Below are positions 7,781 to 14,244 of a stretch of 22,497 bases of DNA, in pieces; the stretch's first letter is position 1; each line of letters starts with the position of its first letter. A model generated the notes under the pieces. That model made no database searches. It saw only the letters and a program-made list of their open reading frames with translations, and had not been told where the DNA came from. The position numbers were made by a program, and so were the translations under genes. Source of the stretch: Thaumarchaeota archaeon S13 (GTDB taxonomy: Archaea; Thermoproteota; Nitrososphaeria; Nitrososphaerales; Nitrosopumilaceae). The DNA lies in contig RHFA01000160.1 of NCBI GenBank assembly GCA_003724275.1, positions 1 through 22,497 on the forward strand. Reading direction: 5' to 3'.

Positions 7781-7789
7781 AGTATTTTT
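7781..7789 (+). promoter_or_regulatory. TATA-like box of the gar1-tfb unit
   Basis: AGTATTTTT is the only A+T-rich patch between srp19 and gar1. It is centred about 22 nt before ATG 7807 and 28 nt before ATG 7813. The second spacing matches the other promoters here. Confidence 0.5.
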
Positions 7790-7806
7790 GACCGGACCCT
7801 TATGAT

Positions 7807-8451
7807 ATGGGTATGTTTAACCCCCTGCCGTTGCAGGAGGTCGGTCACGTGGCACACGTCGCCAAGAGCGGCAGGGTCATCGTCGAGCTTGCCAGCCCCG
7901 TCAGGGACGGGACTGTCCTGTATGACAAGCGCGGGACGCGCCTCGCCAGGGTCATGGAGACCATCGGGCCTGTCGCGCGGCCGTTCGCCTCGGCTGGCAC
8001 GCTTACCAACAACATCTCGCCGCATGTCGGCGGCTCCGTCTTTGCCGAGGACGAGGGTGGCTCGGCAGGGCTCGACTCGCGCGGCCCACGGTCGCCTCCG
8101 CGCCGCGCAGAGCGCCCATCTGCGCGCGGATCACGATCATCGGCGCGCCGCCCTGACCGGCGCTCAGAGCGCACAGAGGCTCGCGGATCACGATCACCTG
8201 CGCGCCGCACAGAGCGCCCGCCGTCGCGATACACAGAGCGCCCGCCGTCGCGCAGCCCGCGCCCGTCGTCACGCTACACAGAGCGCGGCGAGGCTCGCGG
8301 ATCACGATCACCTCCGCGCCGCACAGAGCGCCCGCCGTCGCGCCGGCCCGCTCCAGGCGCGCGCCGCGGCCCGTCGCAGCGCAGAGAGAGGCCGCCTGCG
8401 CGGCGCGAGTCCGTGGCGCGCAAGGCCCGCCAGGGGGGGAGGCGGCGATGA
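7807..8451 (+). CDS. gar1: H/ACA RNP protein Gar1 with an unusual Ser/Arg-repeat tail
   Basis: The first ~80 residues are archaeal Gar1: EVGHVAHVAKSGRVIVEL, GTVLYDKRGTRLARVMETIGPV and a Pro-rich end of the core. Gar1 binds Cbf5 in H/ACA RNPs that convert uridine to pseudouridine in rRNA. Archaeal Gar1 is normally only about 75-100 aa; here a further ~130 residues follow. They are almost entirely Arg, Ser, Pro, Glu and Thr, with RGSRSPxRRTERPPSR-type repeats. The gene uses ATG 7807, or ATG 7813 two codons later, which fits the promoter spacing better. The stop overlaps the tfb start (ATGA). The tail could bind RNA or undergo phase separation, by analogy with eukaryotic Gar1 GAR and SR domains; that is inference. 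Confidence 0.9.
   Translation: MGMFNPLPLQEVGHVAHVAKSGRVIVELASPVRDGTVLYDKRGTRLARVMETIGPVARPFASAGTLTNNISPHVGGSVFAEDEGGSAGLDSRGPRSPPRRAERPSARGSRSSARRPDRRSERTEARGSRSPARRTERPPSRYTERPPSRSPRPSSRYTERGEARGSRSPPRRTERPPSRRPAPGARRGPSQRRERPPARRESVARKARQGGRRR
8125..8310 (+). repeat. Degenerate 57-bp repeats encoding the Gar1 Ser/Arg tail
   Basis: The 15-mer CGCGGATCACGATCA occurs at 8125-8139, 8182-8196 and 8296-8310. The spacings are 57 and 114 bp, so the period is 57 bp or 19 codons. In frame it encodes RGSRS. Shorter CAGAGCGCCCGCCGTCGCG-like units are interspersed. It is repeat expansion within a coding frame, not a CRISPR array. Confidence 0.85.
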
Positions 8452-9389
8452 CCGAGCTCGAGATCCCCACGTGCACCGAGTGCAGCAGCACGGCGCTAAT
8501 GGACGACACCGAGCGGGGCGAGACCGTCTGCCAGTCGTGCGGCATAGTCGTGGTGGACCAGATGGTTGACATGGGGCCAGAGACGGCGCGCAGCTATGAC
8601 GACAAGGTTGGCCTGGCGCGCGCGTCGGGGACCATGACATACGCGCAGCACGACCTGGGCCTCTCGACAAAGATAGCGAGCACGGGAAAGGACGCAGGCG
8701 GCAACTCTATCGGCTCGGAGATGGCCTCCACGATAAAGCGCATTGACAAGTGGAACTCGCGCGTGCGCGTGTCTAGCAACGAGGACAGGCGCCTCGTCGG
8801 AATGCTGACGAGGCTCGGCGAGATCTGCCGGGGCATGGCGTTCCCCGAGAACGTCCTCGAGACGGCCTCGATGATCTACCGAGACCTCGACACCAAGGCC
8901 GTAAAGGGTCGCCACATCGACAGCATGGCCGCGGCGACTGTCTACATGGCATGCCAGAGGTGCGAGGTCGTCAGGTCCCTTGAGGACATTTGCCGCGGCT
9001 TTTGCAACCCTGTTGACGTGCGCGCAAAGACAAAGCTCGCCGCGAGGTACTATCGCGACATGCGCCTCAACATGGAGACGTCGCCGTCCACGTCAGTGAC
9101 CATGGACCGCCGCATATCGCAGATAGCCAACATCACAAAGACCGACCCGCGCGTGGAGCGCCTCGCCCTCAAGATATCCGAGAGGACCCGCGGCGGGGGC
9201 TTTGCGGGGGGCAAGACGCCGCAGGGGATCGCCGCGGCCTACCTCTATGTCGCCTCGATACTCCGTGGCCAGAGCGTCCTGCAGCGCGACATGTCGACTG
9301 TCGCGCAGGTCACCGAGGTGACGATCCGCGCGCGCTGCAAGGACCTCCTGACGAGCTACCGCCTGAGCGTGACGCTGGCGCCGGCGTGA
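8448..9389 (+). CDS. tfb: Transcription initiation factor B (TFB)
   Basis: TFB bridges TBP-TATA DNA and RNA polymerase at archaeal promoters. The 313-aa protein has an N-terminal zinc ribbon (C9, C12, C28, C31), a B-reader/linker region up to about residue 105 and two cyclin-like repeats (roughly 110-205 and 210-305). Repeat two includes GGGFAGGKTPQGIAAAYLYVAS and TEVTIRARCKDL. Length and layout are standard. It overlaps gar1 by 4 nt and seems to have no promoter of its own. Archaea of this group usually carry several TFB copies; this window shows one. Confidence 0.96.
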   Translation: MTELEIPTCTECSSTALMDDTERGETVCQSCGIVVVDQMVDMGPETARSYDDKVGLARASGTMTYAQHDLGLSTKIASTGKDAGGNSIGSEMASTIKRIDKWNSRVRVSSNEDRRLVGMLTRLGEICRGMAFPENVLETASMIYRDLDTKAVKGRHIDSMAAATVYMACQRCEVVRSLEDICRGFCNPVDVRAKTKLAARYYRDMRLNMETSPSTSVTMDRRISQIANITKTDPRVERLALKISERTRGGGFAGGKTPQGIAAAYLYVASILRGQSVLQRDMSTVAQVTEVTIRARCKDLLTSYRLSVTLAPA

Positions 9390-9420
9390 GGCCTTAGGCC
9401 GAGCTAAGATACGCCAATCC

Positions 9421-9427
9421 TATAAAC
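9421..9427 (+). promoter_or_regulatory. TATA box of sufC
   Basis: TATAAAC begins 29 nt upstream of the TTG start at 9450. It follows the small palindrome GGCCTTAGGCC (9390-9400) just after the tfb stop. Confidence 0.7.
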
Positions 9428-9449
9428 CGGCTCCCCTCGCGGTGCCGCG

Positions 9450-10220
9450 TTGGCTAGCCTCGAGATACGCGACCTGCACGTGAGGCGCGAGGGCAAGGAG
9501 ATCCTAAAGGGGGTAAACCTCAAGACCGGCCCCGGCGAGGTCCACGCGATAATGGGCCCGAACGGCTCGGGCAAGTCGACGCTGGCCTATACGCTCCTCG
9601 CGCACCCAAAGTACGAGGTCACCTCGGGGGACATTCTCCTTGACGGCAAGAGCATCCTGGAAATGTCAGCTGACGAGCGCGCCAGGAGCGGCCTCTTTTT
9701 GGGGTTCCAGTACCCCGTAGAGGTCTCTGGCGTCGGGTATTCGCACTTTTTGCGGACCGCGTACAACTCGCTGAGCAAGGCCATACAGGGCGAGAACCGC
9801 GAGGTGTTTATCACGGTGCGCGAGTTCCAAAAGTACCTCAAGGACAACCTCGCGCGCGTCGGCCTGAGGGACGAGTTCCTGAGCCGCTACCTCAACGAGG
9901 GATTTTCGGGCGGGGAGAAAAAGCGCTCAGAGGTCTTGCAGATGGCTGTCCTCAAGCCAAAGGTCTCCATACTCGACGAGCCCGACTCTGGCCTCGACAT
10001 TGACGCGGTCCAGGCAGTCGCAAAGGCGATAAGCGAGGTCTCCGGCAAGGACTCTACTGTCATGGTCATAACGCACTATGCGAGGATTCTCAAGTTCCTC
10101 AACAAGCTAGACCATGTCCACGTGTTCGCCGAGGGCCGCGTCCTTCGCAGCGGCGACGCGTCGCTTGCCGACGAGCTCGAGGCAAAGGGCTACGACTGGG
10201 CCATAAAGGCGGCCCAGTAG
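9450..10220 (+). CDS. sufC: Fe-S cluster assembly ATPase SufC
   Basis: SufC is the ABC-type ATPase of the SUF scaffold complex and works with SufB and SufD in the cytosol. The 256-aa product has Walker A GPNGSGKS (36-43), the Q-loop at Q87, signature SGGEKKR (153-159) and Walker B SILDEPDSGLD (173-183). GFQYPVEVSGV and the KKRSEVLQMA context separate it from transport ATPases. The start is TTG, fixed by the TATA box and by the N-terminal ASLEIRDLHV. sufB and sufD are not next to it: a putative terminator and then a DNA methyltransferase follow, so the partners must lie elsewhere. Confidence 0.96.
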   Translation: MASLEIRDLHVRREGKEILKGVNLKTGPGEVHAIMGPNGSGKSTLAYTLLAHPKYEVTSGDILLDGKSILEMSADERARSGLFLGFQYPVEVSGVGYSHFLRTAYNSLSKAIQGENREVFITVREFQKYLKDNLARVGLRDEFLSRYLNEGFSGGEKKRSEVLQMAVLKPKVSILDEPDSGLDIDAVQAVAKAISEVSGKDSTVMVITHYARILKFLNKLDHVHVFAEGRVLRSGDASLADELEAKGYDWAIKAAQ

Positions 10221-10223
10221 GCC

Positions 10224-10245
10224 TGCGGGCAAAGTCCCGCATTTT
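10224..10245 (+). terminator. Stem-loop with T-run after sufC
   Basis: TGCGGG (10224-10229) pairs perfectly with CCCGCA (10236-10241) across a 6-nt loop and is followed by TTTT. It lies 4 nt after the sufC stop. Confidence 0.5.
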
Positions 10246-10313
10246 GTGTCTGTGTCATTTCCCACAGGGGCGCACATGCCCGCGCGTGCGGCGGCGCCGC
10301 GGCAAGACAAGCC

Positions 10314-10321
10314 CTTAATAC
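10314..10321 (+). promoter_or_regulatory. TATA-like box of the DNA methyltransferase gene
   Basis: CTTAATAC is centred about 28 nt upstream of ATG 10345. This selects that start over in-frame starts further upstream at 10246 and 10276. Confidence 0.6.
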
Positions 10322-10344
10322 GGCACGCGCAGGCGGCACGGGCA

Positions 10345-11196
10345 ATGCCCGCCAAGAGCCGCCGGCGAGTGGGAGGAGAAAAGGCCCAGGCGCGCCGCGC
10401 GGGCGCGGCGGCGCCGGCCAGCTTTGCAAACCAGGTATACGAGATGGACTGCATAGGCGGCATGCGCGACAGGCTGCCAGAAAAGTCCATAGACATCATA
10501 GTCACGTCGCCGCCGTACAACATTGGCGTGGACTATGGAGCGCACGACGACGCGATGCCCTTTGGCAGGTACCTCGAGTGGATGGAGGAGTTTGGGGCCA
10601 TGTGCGGCAGGGTGCTCAAGGACGACGGAAGCCTATACTTCAACATAGGCGACAAGCCTAGCGACGAGTTTCGGTCGTTTATGGTGGCGCAGAGGATTGC
10701 CGCCAGGCTCAGGCTGCAAAACACCCTGCACTGGGTAAAGTCGATCGCAATTCCGGAACACGGCGTCAATGTCGGCCACTTCAAGCCGGTAAACAGCAGG
10801 CGTCACGTGAACAGCTGCCACGAGTACATATTCCACTTTACAAAGTCAGGAAAGGTCCCGATCAAAAAGACGGCCATTGGCGTCCCGTATGCCGACAAGA
10901 GCAACATTGCGAGGTGGAAGCATGACAACGGGGACATGCGCGACAGGGGAAACCAGTGGTTTATACCGTATGACACCGTCGTCTCAAAAAAGGGCCACCC
11001 CGCCGCATTTCCAGAAAGGCTGCCAGAAATGTGCATAAGGCTGTCGGGCTTTGACAGGTCCACGATCGTCCTGGATCCGTTTATGGGCAGCGGAACCACC
11101 TGCGCTGCCGCAAGGAGGCTGGGGTGCCAGTATGTCGGGTTTGAGATAGACCCCGAATACATCAGGGCGGCACGCGAGAGGATTGGAAAAGATTAG
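10345..11196 (+). CDS. Site-specific DNA methyltransferase (N4-cytosine/N6-adenine, motif order of the beta class)
   Basis: The 283-aa protein has catalytic motif IV TSPPY (54-58) early and the AdoMet-binding motif DPFMGSGTT (244-252) near the end. That is the permuted order of beta-class amino-methyltransferases of the N6_N4_Mtase family. Other family blocks are FNIGDKP, HEYIFHFTKSG, GNQWFIPYDTV and HPAAFPERLPEMCI. TSPPY is commonest in N4-cytosine enzymes but also occurs in adenine ones, so the modified base is open. No restriction endonuclease, specificity subunit or Vsr gene lies nearby, so it looks like an orphan. The first ~25 residues form a basic extension. The gene has its own promoter and likely terminator and opens the accessory segment. 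Confidence 0.9.
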   Translation: MPAKSRRRVGGEKAQARRAGAAAPASFANQVYEMDCIGGMRDRLPEKSIDIIVTSPPYNIGVDYGAHDDAMPFGRYLEWMEEFGAMCGRVLKDDGSLYFNIGDKPSDEFRSFMVAQRIAARLRLQNTLHWVKSIAIPEHGVNVGHFKPVNSRRHVNSCHEYIFHFTKSGKVPIKKTAIGVPYADKSNIARWKHDNGDMRDRGNQWFIPYDTVVSKKGHPAAFPERLPEMCIRLSGFDRSTIVLDPFMGSGTTCAAARRLGCQYVGFEIDPEYIRAARERIGKD

Positions 11197-11213
11197 CACC
11201 TGTGCCACGGGGC

Positions 11214-11349
11214 GGGGGCGCAGCGGCTGGCTTGCCCCCTGGCCTCGAGGATCGGCGTGCGAGTCCCGCGTGCGCCCTGAAAGGGGGGGAGAAATGCTAG
11301 CACCCGTCGGTATGCCCGCCGTCGAGTAGGCTGGGTGGGGGCGCAGCGG
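11214..11349 (+). repeat. 13-bp direct repeat in the intergenic stretch
   Basis: GGGGGCGCAGCGG occurs at 11214-11226 and again at 11337-11349, a 123-bp step. Each copy begins a potential stem-loop. It could be a duplicated RNA or regulatory element. Confidence 0.5.
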
Positions 11350-11372
11350 TGAGCCGCTAGAACCACTTTTTT
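11345..11372 (+). terminator. Stem-loop followed by T6
   Basis: AGCGG (11345-11349) pairs with CCGCT (11354-11358) over a TGAG loop, and TTTTTT follows at 11367-11372. It would end transcripts from the methyltransferase gene or from a small RNA in the preceding 150 nt. Confidence 0.45.
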
Positions 11373-11737
11373 GCAGCCTTCAGCGAGCTCCCGTCCCACG
11401 TCATCACCCTGGCCGTTTGCATGGCATCGGCGGCTCGCTACTGTCCTCCAATAGGCCTGTTCGGGGCGTGCTCAGGCACATGACCCACTTTTGGAATGCT
11501 CGGATCAAGATCGATCGAGGCAAGCGGGCAGGAGAAAACCGCACGCAGGGGCGACGGGTGCCGGATCTCCTGCCTTGCGCCGTCGCCAATGGCCAGCAAC
11601 ACACAGATCGTGGTGCGCCCTAGCCATGGGGCGTGACGCCCGGCTGCCCTGACGTGCCCAACATGCCAAACACAGAGCCCCCTTCCCTCCGTGGCGCCAT
11701 ATTCCCTACGCCAGGGATCTGCAGGTTGGCAGCTGGG

Positions 11738-11745
11738 TTTATAAG
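11738..11745 (+). promoter_or_regulatory. TATA box of the small-protein/membrane-protein pair
   Basis: TTTATAAG is centred about 29 nt upstream of ATG 11771 and has one of the strongest TATA matches in the window. Confidence 0.65.
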
Positions 11746-11770
11746 ACATCACCTGCGGTCTTGCCGCATC

Positions 11771-11992
11771 ATGGGCAGAACACCTAATGACGACCGTGTG
11801 GACACAAGGAGCGCGAGTAGCTCCGATGCGGCGGCCGAGGCCAGCAGGGCAGAGCAGGACTCCGGGAGCAATGCATCTCCAATGGCTACCCCAACGCCCC
11901 CAAAAGACCCTCGCATGTTCTTTGACGCGCCGCTGATTGCCAGCGTCCAAGACCGTGATTCACGAAAGTCTCCCCGCCAAGATGAAAAGTAG
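11771..11992 (+). CDS. Small hydrophilic hypothetical protein (73 aa)
   Basis: The frame from ATG 11771 encodes 73 residues rich in Ser, Ala, Asp, Pro and Arg. It is probably largely disordered, with a single more ordered patch PRMFFDAPLIASV (47-59). The start is chosen because it lies about 29 nt below a clear TATA box. The same frame extends further upstream, but only through the promoter. The membrane-protein gene starts 14 nt after its stop, so the two are likely one operon. No family is recognised. Short length and low complexity leave some doubt that it is translated. Confidence 0.5.
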   Translation: MGRTPNDDRVDTRSASSSDAAAEASRAEQDSGSNASPMATPTPPKDPRMFFDAPLIASVQDRDSRKSPRQDEK

Positions 11993-12006
11993 ATCGGGCG
12001 GCAGGC

Positions 12007-12603
12007 ATGGATGACCAAAGGCGAAAAAATCGCGAGCTTCTTCTCAAGATGATGATAGATGGCGTGAGGATTCACATGTGGGCCATGCAGAGCCTTGCCA
12101 TCAAGGCAAGGGCATTTCTTGCAGTCGGCGCAATAGTGGCAGGCATCCTCATCGCCGGCCTTGGAACCGCAGTAGGCCTACTGGCAGGAGACTCTGGGAT
12201 TCCTGGGCTGCTCCGGGGGATTCCGACGTGGGCCCTGACCGCCCTAGGCGTTTGCGGAGTTGGTAGCATCGTCTCAATGCTGGTCTCGATATACTATTCG
12301 CTGCGCGCGCTCAAGACCATCTCCGTGTCGGCGATCGGCTTTGAGCCGTTTGCGAGGGACGGCGGGGAGAGCATGGACTGGGAAAAGCTTGCTAGATGGG
12401 TCAACATGACAGAGGACGAGATCTACAAGTATGTCCTCAACCTGTACTTTGTAGCTATGAGGAGCCTAAAGAAGGACAATTCAAAGATAGCCGCCTATGC
12501 ACGCAAAGGAAAGATATGCTTTTTTGCCAGCCTTTGCACCGGATCTGCGGTTGCCGTCGCGACGCTTGCGATTATGGCCGCCCCGGGAATTTTTGCCCCG
12601 TAG
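12007..12603 (+). CDS. Three-helix membrane protein of unknown function (198 aa)
   Basis: A basic N-terminal helix (1-36) precedes two membrane segments, AFLAVGAIVAGILIAG (about 37-60) and the TALGVCGVGSIVSMLVSIYY region (75-98). A soluble segment of ~70 residues contains WVNMTEDEIYKYVLNLYF (131-148). A third membrane segment lies at 169-195. Two membrane helices after a helical N-terminus, then a cytosolic helical part ahead of a third helix, recall SLATT-type and Pycsar TM-effector proteins that act as membrane-disrupting defence effectors. That resemblance is in layout only. No nucleotide cyclase or sensor gene is beside it. It is probably cotranscribed with the 73-aa gene. Confidence 0.75.
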   Translation: MDDQRRKNRELLLKMMIDGVRIHMWAMQSLAIKARAFLAVGAIVAGILIAGLGTAVGLLAGDSGIPGLLRGIPTWALTALGVCGVGSIVSMLVSIYYSLRALKTISVSAIGFEPFARDGGESMDWEKLARWVNMTEDEIYKYVLNLYFVAMRSLKKDNSKIAAYARKGKICFFASLCTGSAVAVATLAIMAAPGIFAP

Positions 12604-12762
12604 TGCGCGGCCGGGTTGCCTGCCACGGCCATTCCCGCACGCTCCCTAGCCGCTGCCCGGAACCACACGCCCCGTTACGAGTCCCGCCGGCATCCCTGCC
12701 AGCCCACATGCCAGGGCAAGAGCAGGGGTCGGTGGCCACAGGGAGACCCCACCCCCGGGGCA

Positions 12763-12811
12763 CCTGGCGAACCGGAGACCGTGGGACGCAGCATCGCCCG
12801 TGGTCGCCAGG
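12763..12811. repeat. 8-bp perfect inverted repeat
   Basis: CCTGGCGA (12763-12770) is matched by TCGCCAGG (12804-12811). GGG and CCC outside a short internal loop extend the pairing. It forms a hairpin with a 33-nt loop. Confidence 0.5.
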
Positions 12812-12963
12812 CATCCCGGACAGCGCGTCGCCGGCGCCAGGCAAGCCCCGAAAGGCCAGGCTGCCCTGTAGCCCCGTGACCGGCCCGCCTGATTCCCCAG
12901 TTGGCCTGCCCGAGTCCCATAGCACGCCGAACCCCCGCTTGGGCCGCGCGACCCCGCACCGAG

Positions 12964-12971
12964 CTTAAAAT
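12964..12971 (+). promoter_or_regulatory. TATA-like box of the Cld-family/DUF1802/reductase unit
   Basis: CTTAAAAT is centred about 31 nt upstream of ATG 12999, in otherwise very G+C-rich DNA. Confidence 0.6.
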
Positions 12972-12998
12972 ACCGGCCCCCGGCGCCCCGCCGCGACG

Positions 12999-13700
12999 AT
13001 GGGGGGCGAGACGCAAGAGCCGGCAGGGCAGGCGCCGACGTGGTTTTACACGCACGCCTTTTTCAAGGTGGACCCAAAGTGGCGCTGGATGGCCGACCTG
13101 GCAAAGTCCGAGTCGGCCAAGGAGGTAGAGGCGAGCATGGCGGCCCCTGGCGTGCGCTGCCGGACATACTCCACCCTGGGCATCCGCGACGACGCGGACA
13201 TGCTCTTTTGGTTTGTCTCCGAGTCCGTTGAGCGCATGCAAGAGGCCGTCTCGCGCCTCTACCTGACCGTCTTTGGCAAGTATATCGCGCCGTCGCGGTC
13301 CTACCTGTCGTGCTCGCGCCCGTCGACGTACTCGGGCGGCTCTGGCCGGAGCACGACGTCGTTTGCCGACAATGCCGAGGCGAGGCGCTATGCCATAGTC
13401 TACCCGTTCACAAAGACGCGCGAGTGGTACCTCCTGCCCATGGCGCGCCGCAGGGAGATGATGGCCGAGCACATACGCGTGAGCCAAAAGTACCCCGACA
13501 TACTCCTAAACACGACATACTCTTTTGGCATACACGACCAGGACTTTATGCTCGCCTTTGAGGCCGACAGCCTCACGGACTTTCAGAGCCTGATCGTCGA
13601 CCTGCGCGAGACGGCTGTGTCGGCGTACGTCAAGGCAGACACGCCAATGTTCGTCTGCGTCAAAAAGGGCATAGTCCCGCTAATTGAGAGCCTGGGCTGA
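12999..13700 (+). CDS. Chlorite dismutase family protein, coproheme decarboxylase (ChdC/HemQ)-like
   Basis: The 233-aa protein matches the Cld/ChdC family, especially the actinobacterial-type blocks VYPFTKTREWYLLP (134-147), RRREMMAEHIRVSQKYPDI and FGIHDQDFMLAFEAD. ChdC oxidatively decarboxylates two propionates of coproheme to make heme b. The catalytic Tyr and a propionate-binding Lys four residues on correspond to Y135 and K139. H158 is a candidate proximal ligand by comparison with the actinobacterial block. The His of classical chlorite dismutases in a YHSTG-like motif appears replaced (TYSFG), so chlorite-degrading activity is unlikely. The next gene follows after 1 nt. Presence of hemA and hemB 7 kb away fits a heme role. 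Family membership is firm, exact activity is inferred. Confidence 0.88.
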   Translation: MGGETQEPAGQAPTWFYTHAFFKVDPKWRWMADLAKSESAKEVEASMAAPGVRCRTYSTLGIRDDADMLFWFVSESVERMQEAVSRLYLTVFGKYIAPSRSYLSCSRPSTYSGGSGRSTTSFADNAEARRYAIVYPFTKTREWYLLPMARRREMMAEHIRVSQKYPDILLNTTYSFGIHDQDFMLAFEADSLTDFQSLIVDLRETAVSAYVKADTPMFVCVKKGIVPLIESLG

Positions 13701-13701
13701 G

Positions 13702-14244
13702 ATGCGCGCGCTAAAAGAGTGGTCGGCCGTCGTGCGCGCGCTCGAGGACGGCGTCCAGTGCGTCATACTGCGCAAGGGCGGCATACACGACTCTGGCCCT
13801 CAGGGGCCGTTCGGCGGGGCAGAGTTTGCGCTCTTTCCCACGCACGAGCACCAGGAGGCCTCGAGCATAAGGCCCGAGTTTAGGCACTATCTCGAGGGCG
13901 GCGCGCCGCACGGCGAGTCGTTCAACACGGTGGGCTCGCTTGCCACCGTAGTCGCCGAGGCCGAGGTCGCGCCGGGGCCGGCCCTAGACGCGCTCTCGCC
14001 GATGCACATATGGAGCGGCGAGTATGTCGCAAAGCGCGCGGCGTGGATGCCCGAGCGCCCGCTGCGCGCGGCCCTGCTGCGCGTGCGCAGGATATCCGGC
14101 GAGAGGGTCAGCACGGGCCCCGAGCACGCCGGCTGCAGGTCGTGGATTGACGTCGAGTGCTCGGCCGCAGGCGGCGAGGCGGCCATGGGTGACGCAGACG
14201 CCGCGGCGGCGCTAGAGGCCTTTGAGGGGGCAGTCTCGCGGTGA
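13702..14244 (+). CDS. DUF1802 family protein
   Basis: The 180-aa product starts MRALKEWSAVVRALEDGVQCVILRKGGI and continues with FALFPTHEHQ. This is the hallmark of the DUF1802 family, whose biochemical role is unknown. The start at 13702 lies 1 nt after the Cld-family stop, and the stop overlaps the GTG of the aldo/keto reductase. It is therefore the middle gene of a three-gene unit. An alternative TTG start at 13684 would overlap the upstream gene and add six residues not expected in the family. No signal peptide or membrane segment is visible. Confidence 0.85.
   Translation: MRALKEWSAVVRALEDGVQCVILRKGGIHDSGPQGPFGGAEFALFPTHEHQEASSIRPEFRHYLEGGAPHGESFNTVGSLATVVAEAEVAPGPALDALSPMHIWSGEYVAKRAAWMPERPLRAALLRVRRISGERVSTGPEHAGCRSWIDVECSAAGGEAAMGDADAAAALEAFEGAVSR

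Larger units (their letters stand above)
11197..11770. other. 574-nt stretch without a convincing gene
   Basis: This interval holds a GGGGGC/GCCCCC hairpin (11214-11219 with 11234-11239) and a 13-bp direct repeat. It also holds a stem-loop with six Ts, and further right the promoter of the 73-aa gene. Short open frames occur on both strands, but none has recognisable protein features, the local codon pattern or a promoter. An uncharacterised small RNA is possible. Confidence 0.5.
12604..12998. other. 395-nt stretch without a convincing gene
   Basis: This G+C-rich interval is full of short GCCAGGC/GGCCAGG-like words and can fold extensively (see the inverted repeat within it). No frame shows recognisable protein features. 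It ends in the promoter of the Cld-family gene. A structured RNA on either strand is possible, but I cannot identify one. Confidence 0.45.

Noticed and set aside
8125..8310. Regularly spaced repeats suggestive of a CRISPR array
   Set aside because: The repeats are in the gar1 reading frame, have a 57-bp period with similar intervening sequence, and encode the SR tail. No cas genes are present.
11215..11278. tRNA-like fold (GGGGCGC...GCGCCCT acceptor arms with a GCGAGTCCC T-loop-like word)
   Set aside because: Only 64 nt between acceptor arms, poor T-stem pairing, a three-pair anticodon stem and no U33. It does not make a credible tRNA.
11438..11950. Minus-strand 170-codon frame and a plus-strand 68-codon frame in the 11.4-11.95 kb interval
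   Set aside because: No promoter at leaderless distance, no domain and no codon bias like the neighbouring genes.
11197..12998. Insertion sequence or integrated element in the accessory segment
   Set aside because: No transposase, integrase, terminal inverted repeats or target-site duplication could be found.
12675..13487. Minus-strand open frame of 270 codons spanning the intergenic stretch and the Cld-family gene
   Set aside because: Half of it is antisense to a well-supported gene. Composition is Arg/Gly/Pro-rich with no motifs.
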